Assembly (NCBI RefSeq): GCF_026627445.1
Contig: NZ_JAPNLJ010000016.1
Coordinates: 1 to 64,000, forward strand
Source of the DNA: Streptomyces sp. H27-H1
GTDB lineage: Bacteria; Actinomycetota; Actinomycetes; Streptomycetales; Streptomycetaceae
DNA: 64,000 bases
Direction of reading: 5' to 3'
Every line of letters begins with the position of its first letter. Position 1 is the stretch's first letter. Below are positions 6,832 to 14,156 of this stretch, one piece after another. The position numbers were made by a program, and so were the translations under genes. The notes beneath the pieces are model-generated. The model saw only the letters and a program-made list of their open reading frames with translations, ran no database searches and had not been told where the DNA came from.

Positions 6832-8472
6832 ATGAGTCCTGCTCCCACCTTCATCACCTGCTCCGACCTTTCCTTCGACTGGCCCGACGGAACATCCGTC
6901 TTCGACGGGTTCCAGCTGACCGTCGGTCCCGGCCGCACCGGCCTGATCGGGCGCAACGGCTGCGGGAAATCCACCCTTCTGAAACTCATCGCTGGTGAAC
7001 TGACCCCGACCGACGGCCAGTTGACCGTCGCCGGCACGGTCGGCCAGCTTCCGCAGACCGTCGCCTTCGACACCTCTCTACGGGTCGACGAGGCGCTCGG
7101 TGTCCACACCGCCCGGGCCGCACTGCACGCCATCGAGGCGGGCGAGGCGACCGAGGCGAACTTCGCGGCGGTCGGCGACGACTGGGACGTGGAGGAGCGC
7201 TCACTGGCCACGCTCGACCAGCTCGGGCTCGGCCGGATCGGACTGGACCGCACCACCGGCGAACTGTCGGGCGGAGAATGCGTGTTGCTCCGGCTGGCCG
7301 CTCTGCTGCTCAACCGTCCGGACGTACTACTGCTGGACGAGCCCACCAACAACCTCGATCTGCGGGCCCGGCGCCGGCTGTACGCGGCCGTCGATTCCTG
7401 GTCCGGGGTGATGGTCCTGGTCAGCCACGACCGCGAGCTGCTGGATCGGGTCGACCAGATCGGTGACCTGCGCGACGGCGAACTGCACTGGTACGGCGGT
7501 AACTTCACCGACTACGAGGAGATGCTCGCGGCCGAGCAGGAGGCGGCCGAGCGGATGGTCCGGGTCGCGGAGGGCGACGTACAGCGCCAGAAACGCGAAC
7601 TGGCGCAGGCCCACGCCAAACTGGCCCGGCGCAAGCGGTACGGCCAGAAGATGTACGACACCAAGCGCGAGCCGAAGATCGTCATGGGTGCCCGCAAGCG
7701 CGCGGCGCAGGAGTCGGCGGGCAAGCACCGCATCATGCACACCGAGAAACTGGCGGAGGCGGAGGAACGCCTCGACCAGGCGGAGCTGGCGGTACGCGAC
7801 GACGCCGAGATCCGCATCAAACTGCCCGCCACCCAGGTCCCGCCGGGCCGCCGCGTGCTCACCCTGAGCGGGCTGCACCCGGCGTACGGGGCCGCGATCG
7901 CGGGCGAGTGGGAGCTGCGCGGTCCGGAGCGGATCGCGCTGGTGGGAGCCAACGGCTCGGGCAAGACCACGCTGCTGCGCACGATCGCGGGGGAACTGGC
8001 CGCCCTGTCGGGCGAGTCGGTGACACACGTGCCGACCCGGTTCCTGCCACAGCGCCTGGACGTACTGGACGACGACCGCTCGGTCGTCGAGAACGTGGCG
8101 CGGTTCGCCCCGCACGCGACGAACAACCTGATCCGGGCGCGGCTCGCGCACTTCCTGTTCCGGGGCGCGCGGGCGGACCAGCCGTCCGGCACGCTGTCGG
8201 GCGGCGAGCGGTTCCGGGCCACGCTGGCGGCGCTGCTGCTGGCGGAGCCGGCCCCGCAGCTGCTCATGCTGGACGAGCCTACGAACAACCTGGACCTGTC
8301 GAGCGTAAGGCAGTTGACCGACGCCCTGGATTCCTATGAAGGGGCGCTCATGGTGGCGAGCCATGACGTGCCGTTCCTGGAGTCGATCGGCATCACCCGG
8401 TGGCTGCTGCTCGACGACGGGCTGCGGCCGACGACAGCCGAGGAGGTCCGCCGGTCGCTGTGGCACGAGTGA
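6832..8472 (+). CDS. ABC-F family ATPase (ribosome-acting type)
   Basis: A 546-residue protein with two ABC cassettes and no membrane segment, the ABC-F layout. Cassette 1 has Walker A GRNGCGKST near residues 40-48, an LSGGE signature and LLLDEPTNNLDL; cassette 2 has GANGSGKTT, LSGGERFRA and LMLDEPTNNLDL. Between them is the charged two-helix linker (about residues 235-320) that in this family reaches into the ribosomal exit site. Family members either protect ribosomes from antibiotics or tune translation. The start has a GGAGG ribosome site. No biosynthetic gene cluster is visible nearby, so a self-resistance role is not indicated by context. Confidence 0.92.
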   Translation: MSPAPTFITCSDLSFDWPDGTSVFDGFQLTVGPGRTGLIGRNGCGKSTLLKLIAGELTPTDGQLTVAGTVGQLPQTVAFDTSLRVDEALGVHTARAALHAIEAGEATEANFAAVGDDWDVEERSLATLDQLGLGRIGLDRTTGELSGGECVLLRLAALLLNRPDVLLLDEPTNNLDLRARRRLYAAVDSWSGVMVLVSHDRELLDRVDQIGDLRDGELHWYGGNFTDYEEMLAAEQEAAERMVRVAEGDVQRQKRELAQAHAKLARRKRYGQKMYDTKREPKIVMGARKRAAQESAGKHRIMHTEKLAEAEERLDQAELAVRDDAEIRIKLPATQVPPGRRVLTLSGLHPAYGAAIAGEWELRGPERIALVGANGSGKTTLLRTIAGELAALSGESVTHVPTRFLPQRLDVLDDDRSVVENVARFAPHATNNLIRARLAHFLFRGARADQPSGTLSGGERFRATLAALLLAEPAPQLLMLDEPTNNLDLSSVRQLTDALDSYEGALMVASHDVPFLESIGITRWLLLDDGLRPTTAEEVRRSLWHE

Positions 8473-8478
8473 GGGGCG

Positions 8479-8628
8479 CTAGCGCGGCAACGGCAACGGC
8501 AGTAAGGCCCAGGACTTGGTACCGCCCACCGGGATGAGTACCGGAGTGAGCCCCCAGTCCCCGCCGCAGGACTCGACCACCGCCGCGAGCAGCCACATCC
8601 CGCGGCGCCGCCCGGCAGGCCTATGGAG
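8479..8628 (-). pseudogene. C-terminal remnant of an ATP-binding (HATPase) anti-sigma-like protein
   Basis: About 48 codons on the minus strand read as the end of an RsbW-like ATP-binding regulator: a GMWLLAAVVESCGGDWG segment, then a VGGTKSWALLPL strand and a stop. The remaining N-terminal two-thirds is absent. In Streptomyces such genes often lie divergent from an XRE/DUF5753 regulator followed by a DUF397 gene; here that neighbour is present on the other side of the break, also without its 5' half. Confidence 0.6.
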
Positions 8629-8659
8629 TAGCTCAGTTCCTCCGCCCCCCGGCGGGGCC

Positions 8660-9298
8660 TGCCGGAACTCGCGCGACAAGGGGTGGTGGGAGCAGCACCG
8701 GGGGATGCTGCCGCCCGCCCTTTTGGACATCTGCGAACTGGAGCACCACTCGGTCGAGTTGCACACCGCCGTGACCACCCACACACCCGGGCTGCCGCAG
8801 ACCGAGGCGCACGCGCGGGCCGTCTTCGACACCGCCGACCCCCCGCTGCCCGAGCCCGACCCGCAGGCGCGGCTCGCCCTGCGGATGCACCGCCGGCAGG
8901 TGTTCGCCCGCGAGGCGCCGCCGCTGTACGGGGCGGTCGTGCACGAGGCGGCGCTGCGCATGCATTTCGGCGGCCCGAAGGTGGCGCGGGCACAGCTCGA
9001 CCACATCCTGGAGCAGTCGGAGCGGGCGCGTACGACCGTGCGCGTGATTCCGTTCACCGCCGGCGGCTTCCCCGGCGCCGGCCAGTCCTTCACGTACGCG
9101 GCCGCCGCGATCAGCGAGCTGGACACCGTGCAGCTGGACAGTTCGCACGGCTCGATGTTGCTGAATTCGCAGATGAAGCTGCTCCGCTACCGCGGGCTGC
9201 TGGAACGGCTGCGCTCCCTGCGCACTGCCGGCCCGCGATTTCATCCGCGCCATCGCACGGATCCTCTGACCGGGCCGACCGGCCGACCGGCCGACTGA
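8660..9298 (+). pseudogene. XRE/DUF5753 (WhiJ-like) regulator lacking its DNA-binding half
   Basis: From about RDKGWWEQHRGMLPPALLD onward the frame matches the C-terminal DUF5753 domain of WhiJ-type regulators (TTHTPGLPQTEAHARAVF, then VRVIPFTAGGFPGAGQSF). The N-terminal helix-turn-helix of about 100 residues is missing; the preceding codons (8516-8660) are unrelated and read better on the other strand as the HATPase remnant. Without DNA binding it cannot act as a normal repressor. An internal ATG at 8704 could still give a DUF5753-only protein, but it has only a weak ribosome site. Confidence 0.7.
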
Positions 9299-9336
9299 CC
9301 ACCTGACCGGATCCGACGAGGAGACGAGAGAGCGAC

Positions 9337-9576
9337 ATGGGCGCCACGACCACGACAGCGACCACTCCCACGACCCCGCCACCGGCGGCCGGCATCGCGT
9401 GGGACGAGGCGTTCTGCAGCGAAGGAGCGAACTGTTTCCGCTTCGGGCGGGATGCCGAGGGGAAGGCTTACATCGGAACCACCGGGTCCGCCGCCTACGT
9501 GACCGACTCGGCCGACGCGCTCCGTGCGCTGATCTCGGCCGTCAAGGTGGGAGCGGCGGATCACCTGCTGGCGTGA
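9337..9576 (+). CDS. DUF397 small regulator-associated protein
   Basis: A 79-residue protein with the DUF397 pattern: a CSEGANC-type cysteine segment, a short strand set, then AYVTDSADALRALISAVKVG. DUF397 proteins are encoded beside WhiJ-like XRE regulators and HATPase-type proteins in Streptomyces and are thought to act with them in development; the mechanism is unclear. An AGGAGACGAGAG ribosome site precedes the ATG. Its partner regulator is truncated here, so this protein may be an orphan. The N-terminal Thr/Pro-rich stretch is unusual and probably disordered. Confidence 0.85.
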   Translation: MGATTTTATTPTTPPPAAGIAWDEAFCSEGANCFRFGRDAEGKAYIGTTGSAAYVTDSADALRALISAVKVGAADHLLA

Positions 9577-9680
9577 CTTTGGCCCCTTCGAGCCACGTCA
9601 GACCCCCCGCAAACTGCACAGATAACGGGATGTAACCAGATAGACCGCCCTGTGGGGCTTGGCTGGTCTTGATGTCGCGC

Positions 9681-9719
9681 TTAACCTACGACTCCGTAGG
9701 CTACGGAACCGTAGGTAAT
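9681..9719 (+). promoter_or_regulatory. Twin palindromic operator upstream of the desaturase gene
   Basis: Two palindromes lie back to back: CCTACG-ACTC-CGTAGG (9685-9700) and CTACGG-AA-CCGTAG (9701-9714), within a wider TTAACCTACG...CGTAGGTAA dyad. TetR-family repressors of fatty-acid desaturase genes in actinobacteria bind sites of this general kind. The array ends 29 bp before the ribosome site, so it should overlap the promoter. Confidence 0.6.
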
Positions 9720-9742
9720 TCGCTTTGCACTCAGGAGTACCC

Positions 9743-10714
9743 GTGACGATCACCTCTCCCCACCTCGGCAGCTCGGAGGCGTGGACGGACGCCAAGCTGC
9801 TGTTCGCGCTGGAAGAGGTGGTCGAGAAGGAGCTCAACCGCCATCTGACGGTCACCAAGGACTGGATGCCCCACGAGTACGTCCCGTGGAGCGACGGACG
9901 CAACTTCCCCGGCTTCTTCGAGGACGGCGAAGCCTGGGACCCGCAGCAGTCCAAGGTCACCGAGATCGGCAAGATCGCGCTCGTCGTCAACCTGCTGACC
10001 GAGGACAACCTCCCCAGCTACCACCACGAGATCGCCTCGCTTTTCGGCCGCAACGGCGCGTGGGGCACCTGGGTGCACCGCTGGACCGCCGAGGAGGGCC
10101 GCCACGGCATCGTGATGCGCGACTACCTGCTGGCCTCGCGCGCCGTGGACCCGGACAAGCTCGAAGCATTCCGGATGCAGCACATGTCGGAGGGGTTCGA
10201 GTCCGACAACCGCCACTCGATGCTCCACTCCGTGGCGTACGTGGCCTTCCAGGAGCTCGCGACCCGCATCTCCCACCGCAACACCGGCCACCAGTCCGGT
10301 GACCCGGTCTGCGACCGGATGCTGGCACGCATCGCGCAGGACGAGAACCTGCACATGATCTTCTACCGCAACCTGCTGGGCGCGGCCTTCGAGATCGCCC
10401 CGGACATGACGATGCAGGCCGTACGGGACGTCGTGGTCGACTTCCGGATGCCCGGCCACGGCATGCCCGGCTTCGAGCGGATGGCCGCGCAGATGGCGAT
10501 CGGCGGGGTCTACAACCTGCGGATCCACCACGACGACGTGCTGAGCCCCGTGATCCGCTTCCTGAAGATCATGGACATCGACGGCCTCGGCCCGGACGGC
10601 CAGAAGGCCCAGGAGGAGCTCGGCCTCTTCATGAACGGCCTGGACTCCGAGGCCCGCAAGTTCGACGAGCGGCTCGCCGCCCGCGCGGCGCGCATCGCGG
10701 CCCGCAAGGCCTGA
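9743..10714 (+). CDS. Acyl-[acyl-carrier-protein] desaturase (DesA-type)
   Basis: A soluble di-iron enzyme that introduces a cis double bond into acyl-ACP, needed for membrane fluidity. The 323-residue product has both di-iron motifs in order: E-E-G-R-H (in TAEEGRHGIVMRDYL) and D-E-N-L-H (in AQDENLHMIFYRN), together with LTEDNLPSYHHEI. I chose the GTG at 9743 over the TTG at 9725 because AGGAG sits 6 nt upstream of the GTG. The twin operator upstream suggests repression by a TetR-type lipid sensor, and a strong terminator follows the gene. Confidence 0.93.
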   Translation: MTITSPHLGSSEAWTDAKLLFALEEVVEKELNRHLTVTKDWMPHEYVPWSDGRNFPGFFEDGEAWDPQQSKVTEIGKIALVVNLLTEDNLPSYHHEIASLFGRNGAWGTWVHRWTAEEGRHGIVMRDYLLASRAVDPDKLEAFRMQHMSEGFESDNRHSMLHSVAYVAFQELATRISHRNTGHQSGDPVCDRMLARIAQDENLHMIFYRNLLGAAFEIAPDMTMQAVRDVVVDFRMPGHGMPGFERMAAQMAIGGVYNLRIHHDDVLSPVIRFLKIMDIDGLGPDGQKAQEELGLFMNGLDSEARKFDERLAARAARIAARKA

Positions 10715-10750
10715 CCGGTTTCCGCTCGCTCGGGCGGGTGACGGCGATTG

Positions 10751-10780
10751 CCCTGGCAGAGCCTCGCTCTGCCAGGGTTT
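10751..10780 (+). terminator. Rho-independent terminator of the desaturase gene
   Basis: A perfect 12-bp stem, CCCTGGCAGAGC paired with GCTCTGCCAGGG, with a CTC loop is followed by TTT. It ends 7 bp before the start of the next gene. Confidence 0.8.
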
Positions 10781-10786
10781 CGCGTC

Positions 10787-11098
10787 ATGACCGCCATGAC
10801 GCCGCTCCAGGTCGAGATCGACCAGCTGGCCCGCCTCACCAACGCCCTGGACACCTCCCTGGCCGCCCTGCGAGAGGCCCGGCGGGAGCTCGACCACGTC
10901 CGGGCCGACCAGCTGGGCACCGCGGACCTCGACGCGGCGTGCGACGGCTTCCAGGACAGATGGGGCCACGGCACCAAGGAGCTCGCCGGGCGGATCAAGG
11001 CCGTACGCGAGGGCGTGCGCCGCAGCGCCGCCGAGTACGCGGAGCTCGAAGAGGCCATCCGCGCGGCATTCCGGCAGGCGGCGACCGCCCGTGACTGA
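10787..11098 (+). CDS. WXG100-like small helical protein
   Basis: A 103-residue protein predicted to be two long helices around a central turn with Trp-Gly (FQDRWGHGTKEL), the layout of ESAT-6/WXG100-type partners of type VII secretion systems. The ATG at 10787 follows the upstream terminator directly. Its last codons overlap the start of the next gene (GTGACTGA), so the pair is probably co-translated, as is usual for secreted WXG pairs. No secretion-machine gene (EccC-type ATPase) is visible in the window. Function as a secretion partner or chaperone is inferred. Confidence 0.7.
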   Translation: MTAMTPLQVEIDQLARLTNALDTSLAALREARRELDHVRADQLGTADLDAACDGFQDRWGHGTKELAGRIKAVREGVRRSAAEYAELEEAIRAAFRQAATARD

Positions 11099-12266
11099 CT
11101 CCCCCGCGCCCGGCTCCCCCGCTGCCGGTTCCCCCGCTGCCGGTTCCGCCGCGCTCGGCTTCGACCCTGCCCCGGGGAACCCTGAGGCGGTCCGGGCCCT
11201 GGCGAAGAAGCTCCGCTCCTCCGCGGACTGCCTCGCGGAGACCTCCCGCGTCATCGACGCCCTGGTCTCCCACAGCTCGGCCTGGCAGGGCGAGGCCGCC
11301 ACCGCCTTCCGCGCCTCGCTGTCGCAGGAGCTCCCCCGCCACCTCCATGCGGCCCACACCTCCCTGGCGGAGGCGGCGGGCCGGCTGACCGGCTGGCACG
11401 ACACCCTGACCTCCCACCGCGCCCTGGCCTCCGGCTACGCCTCCCAGGCCGCCGCGGCCACCACGGACGAGGCCCTCGCCGACGTCCGCCGCCTGGCCCG
11501 TGAGCTGGCCTCGGACCATTCGGCGGCAGCCCGCCGGGTGGCGGACTCACTGACCGCGACGGCGAAGCGGCTGGCGCCGAAGGAGCCCGGTTGGCTGGAG
11601 TCCGTCTGGAACAAGATCGTCGACGATCCGGCGGACGCCCTCTCGAACGCCGCGGCCGTACTGGGAGCGGCCGGTGCGGCCGTCGCCCTGTTCTTCCCGC
11701 CGGCCGGGATGGCGGTCATGCTGGTCGCGGGCGGGCTGTCGCTGGCGGCGCTCACCGCGCACCTCGCGGACCCCGGCTTCCGGCGGCCGCTGACCGAGGG
11801 CTTCACCCGGGGCAAGTTCGACGCCGCGTTCTGGAAGAACGGCGTGACGCTGCTCGGCGACGGCCTCGGCGCCGTCCCGGGCGTGGCAGCGGTCGCCTCG
11901 GGCGCGAAGGCCGGTACGGTCGCGGCCCGCGCGGCCATGGCCGTACCGGAGGCCGGCGCCCTGGCGGGTGTCTCGCCGGGCGCGGGTGCCTTCGCCCGCA
12001 CGACGTGGCACACGGCGGACGAACTGCGCAAGGTGGAGAGTCCGCTCGCCGCGTGGGCGCTGCGGTCGTCGACACCCGAGGTCAGAGAGCGGGTGGGAGT
12101 GGCCGTGGCCGGCACGGGAGCGGCCACGGCCGTCGCCGACTACACCGGTGACGACGAAGCCGTCGACCGCGGGTCCACCGGCGTGGACGGCACCCGTCTC
12201 GTCCTGGACGACGGACCGTCCACGGCCGCGAAATCGGCCCGGCTCTGGACGCTGGTGCAGCCGTGA
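11091..12266 (+). CDS. WXG100/PPE-like putative type VII secretion substrate with hydrophobic centre
   Basis: A 391-residue protein. After a Pro/Gly/Ala-rich repeat (PGSPAAGSPAAG) comes a helical domain with the W-x-G motif (SSAWQGEAATAFRASLSQEL, about residues 61-80) and a long coiled region to about residue 165. Two hydrophobic segments follow (about 195-225), then a small-residue-rich C-terminal part with no recognised catalytic motif. This matches modular WXG-domain proteins such as LXG- or PPE-type effectors. The GTG start overlaps the gene before, and the end overlaps the gene after by GTGA, giving a tight three-gene operon. Confidence 0.7.
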   Translation: MTDSPAPGSPAAGSPAAGSAALGFDPAPGNPEAVRALAKKLRSSADCLAETSRVIDALVSHSSAWQGEAATAFRASLSQELPRHLHAAHTSLAEAAGRLTGWHDTLTSHRALASGYASQAAAATTDEALADVRRLARELASDHSAAARRVADSLTATAKRLAPKEPGWLESVWNKIVDDPADALSNAAAVLGAAGAAVALFFPPAGMAVMLVAGGLSLAALTAHLADPGFRRPLTEGFTRGKFDAAFWKNGVTLLGDGLGAVPGVAAVASGAKAGTVAARAAMAVPEAGALAGVSPGAGAFARTTWHTADELRKVESPLAAWALRSSTPEVRERVGVAVAGTGAATAVADYTGDDEAVDRGSTGVDGTRLVLDDGPSTAAKSARLWTLVQP

Positions 12267-12994
12267 CGCACCCCGTCCCACCCGTCTGGTTCCGGCTTCC
12301 GCCCGGGTTCCACGACATCGGCCCCGAAGACCGGGGCGCCCTGGAGGCGGTCGCCGGGGCGCTCGCGTCCCTGGGCCGCACCGATGACGGTGCGGGGACC
12401 GGCGACGGGGTGGGGGCCGGCGACGGGGTGGGGGCCGGCGACGGTGCGGGGACCGGCGACGGTACGGAGGCCGGCGCGGGGCCGCAGCTCGCCCGGCTGA
12501 TGGACTGCCTCGACGAACTCGCCGCCCGGCCCGGCCAGCACCTGGTCCACACCGCGGTCGGCCTCCACCCCGACGGCCCGGAGGCGGTCTCCACCTCGTT
12601 GTTCTCCCTCGCCGTCCGGCCCGCGGAAGACGCCGCTCCCGGGGCCGGTGTGGCACGGGTGGCCCTGGCTCTGGCCCGGTCCGCCCTCTGGAGCGGCTCG
12701 ACCCGCCGGTTCCTGGACTTGGCCTCGGGGCTCCCGTGCGCCCTGGTCGCCGGGGTCGTCCGTGTCCCCGGCATCGACCGCGGCCTGTTCCAGGCCAGGG
12801 CCGTCACGACGCATCCCGGGGGCCGCCACCTGCTCCTGCTCGACCTCACGAGCGCGGCCACCGAGCACGCCGACGGGTACACGGCCATCCTGGAGGCGGT
12901 CGCGCACACGATCGGCTTCTCCGATCCCAGGCCCCGGCCGCCCGCGCCGCCGGGTGGCGGCGCGGCTTCGCGGATCCTGGAAGTGCTGGGGTGA
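12263..12994 (+). CDS. Unrecognised protein, third gene of the WXG operon
   Basis: A 243-residue protein that I do not recognise. An N-terminal domain begins VPPVWFRLPPGFHDI and is interrupted by four copies of a six-residue Gly/Asp repeat (GAGTGD/GVGAGD) that looks like a flexible insert. The remainder is an alpha/beta region with alternating strands (HLVHTAVGL, LFSLAVRP, VAGVVRVPG, GGRHLLLLDL). It has no signal peptide or membrane segment. The 4-nt overlap with the WXG-domain gene suggests a dedicated chaperone, immunity or adaptor role, but that rests on position only. Confidence 0.65.
   Translation: MTHPVPPVWFRLPPGFHDIGPEDRGALEAVAGALASLGRTDDGAGTGDGVGAGDGVGAGDGAGTGDGTEAGAGPQLARLMDCLDELAARPGQHLVHTAVGLHPDGPEAVSTSLFSLAVRPAEDAAPGAGVARVALALARSALWSGSTRRFLDLASGLPCALVAGVVRVPGIDRGLFQARAVTTHPGGRHLLLLDLTSAATEHADGYTAILEAVAHTIGFSDPRPRPPAPPGGGAASRILEVLG
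12391..12462. repeat. 18-bp tandem repeat, four copies, in frame
   Basis: Four contiguous 18-bp units (consensus GGTGGGGGCCGGCGACGG, outer copies starting TGC) encode the six-residue repeat in the gene at 12263. Copy-number change would not shift the frame. Confidence 0.85.
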
Positions 12995-13054
12995 TGACGC
13001 CGCCGCCCGGTCGGGGGCGGCGGGGCGGGGAGCGGGCGGTCAGGGGCCGGGCGG

Positions 13055-13312
13055 TCAGGGGCGGCTCGATCTCAGGGCCTGGCGTTCGGCTTCGGAGAGG
13101 CCGCCCCAGACGCCGAAGCGTTCGTCGTTGTCCAGTGCGTAGTCCAGGCAGGGCTTGCGGCCCTCACAGGCCCCGCACAGCCGCTTCGCGTCGCGCAGTG
13201 AGGAGCCGGGCTCCGGGAAGAAGAAGCCCGGGCCCGTCTGGGCGCAGAGGGCGAGCTCGTACCAGGCCGGGGCGGCGGTATCGGCATAGGTAGCGGTGGT
13301 GTTCATCGACAT
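13055..13312 (-). CDS. WhiB-family [4Fe-4S] transcriptional regulator
   Basis: An 85-residue WhiB-like protein. The four cluster-binding cysteines are arranged as C, then about 29 residues, then C-G-A-C, then five residues and C, in ALCAQTG...KRLCGACEGRKPCLDYAL; the GVWGGLSEAER turn and a C-terminal basic tail follow. WhiB-like proteins bind sigma factor region 4 and control development, redox response or drug resistance. I chose the ATG at 13312; a second ATG six bases inside is an alternative. It is divergent from a TetR gene, and the gap holds two GATCAAC repeats one helical turn apart. Confidence 0.9.
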   Translation of the reverse strand: MSMNTTATYADTAAPAWYELALCAQTGPGFFFPEPGSSLRDAKRLCGACEGRKPCLDYALDNDERFGVWGGLSEAERQALRSSRP

Positions 13313-13345
13313 GCCGCAGAGCCTGTCCGCCGGAGATGGACGTCC

Positions 13346-13363
13346 GATCAACGCCTGATCAAC
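13346..13363. promoter_or_regulatory. Direct repeat GATCAAC x2 between whiB-like and tetR genes
   Basis: GATCAAC occurs at 13346-13352 and 13357-13363, an 11-bp period placing both on one face of the helix. The position in a divergent regulator gap suggests a binding site; the protein is unknown. Confidence 0.3.
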
Positions 13364-13412
13364 AGCCACAGGGTGCACGACCGTGCGTGCGATGAATCGG
13401 TACCATGGGGAC

Positions 13413-14156
13413 ATGGCAGACGGACGCGTGGAGCGCGGAAACCAGACGCGGCGGACCGTCCTGGAACGGACGATGAGCATCGCCTCGGTGGACGGCCTGG
13501 AAGGGCTGTCCCTGGGGAAGATCGCCACGGATCTGGGGCTGAGCAAGAGCGGCGTGTTCGCCCTCTTCGGCTCCAAGGAGGAGTTGCAGCTCGCCACCGT
13601 GCATGCTGCCCGGGCCGTCTTCGTCGACCAGGTCGTACGGCCCGTACTGGACGAGCCCGCCGGCCTCCCGAAGGTGTGGCGGCTGTGCGAGATCTGGCTC
13701 GGCTACTCCGGGCGCCGGGTCTTCCCCGGCGGCTGCTTCTTCTACTCCGCCTCCGCCGAGTTCGATTCGCGCCCCGGGCCCGTCCACGACGAGATCGCCA
13801 AGATCCGCCGCGACTGGACGCGGTACGTCGTGCGGCTGCTCGACGAGGCCCGGCTGGCCGGCGGATTCCGCGAGTCCGCGGGCGTGGACGTCGACGTCGA
13901 CGTCGACGTGGAGCAGCTCACCTTCGAGATCACGGCGTTGATGGAGCAGGCCAACGCGCACTCCGTGCTGCACCGGGACACCACGGCCTACGACCGGGCC
14001 GCGCGGGGCATCCTCGCCCGGCTGCGCGCGGCGGCGGCCGCCCCGGAGGAACTCCCGGAGCGGCCGCCCGTACTCGCGTTCACGGTCGCCGGTCTTTCCG
14101 CCGGCGACACCACGGCCGTCAGCCTCCCGGCCGCGCCGGCTTCGCCTGGCCGTTGA
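13413..14156 (+). CDS. TetR-family transcriptional regulator
   Basis: A 247-residue regulator with the N-terminal TetR helix-turn-helix (DGLEGLSLGKIATDLGLSKSGVFALFGSKEEL) and a ligand-binding domain with PGGCFFYSASAEFDSRPGPV, typical of the TetR_C_16-like group. The ATG at 13413 follows GGGGAC; an in-frame ATG at 13392 is possible. A run of GTCGAC units (13889-13912) encodes a VDVDVDVDV insert that probably varies in length. The 3' end overlaps the convergent MFS gene by 38 bp. It likely represses the pump/hydrolase operon, whose promoter region holds a palindrome. Confidence 0.88.
   Translation: MADGRVERGNQTRRTVLERTMSIASVDGLEGLSLGKIATDLGLSKSGVFALFGSKEELQLATVHAARAVFVDQVVRPVLDEPAGLPKVWRLCEIWLGYSGRRVFPGGCFFYSASAEFDSRPGPVHDEIAKIRRDWTRYVVRLLDEARLAGGFRESAGVDVDVDVDVEQLTFEITALMEQANAHSVLHRDTTAYDRAARGILARLRAAAAAPEELPERPPVLAFTVAGLSAGDTTAVSLPAAPASPGR

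Noticed and set aside
9731..11404. A 557-codon minus-strand frame covering the desaturase and WXG genes
   Set aside because: Shadow of well-supported plus-strand genes, spanning their terminator and a promoter.
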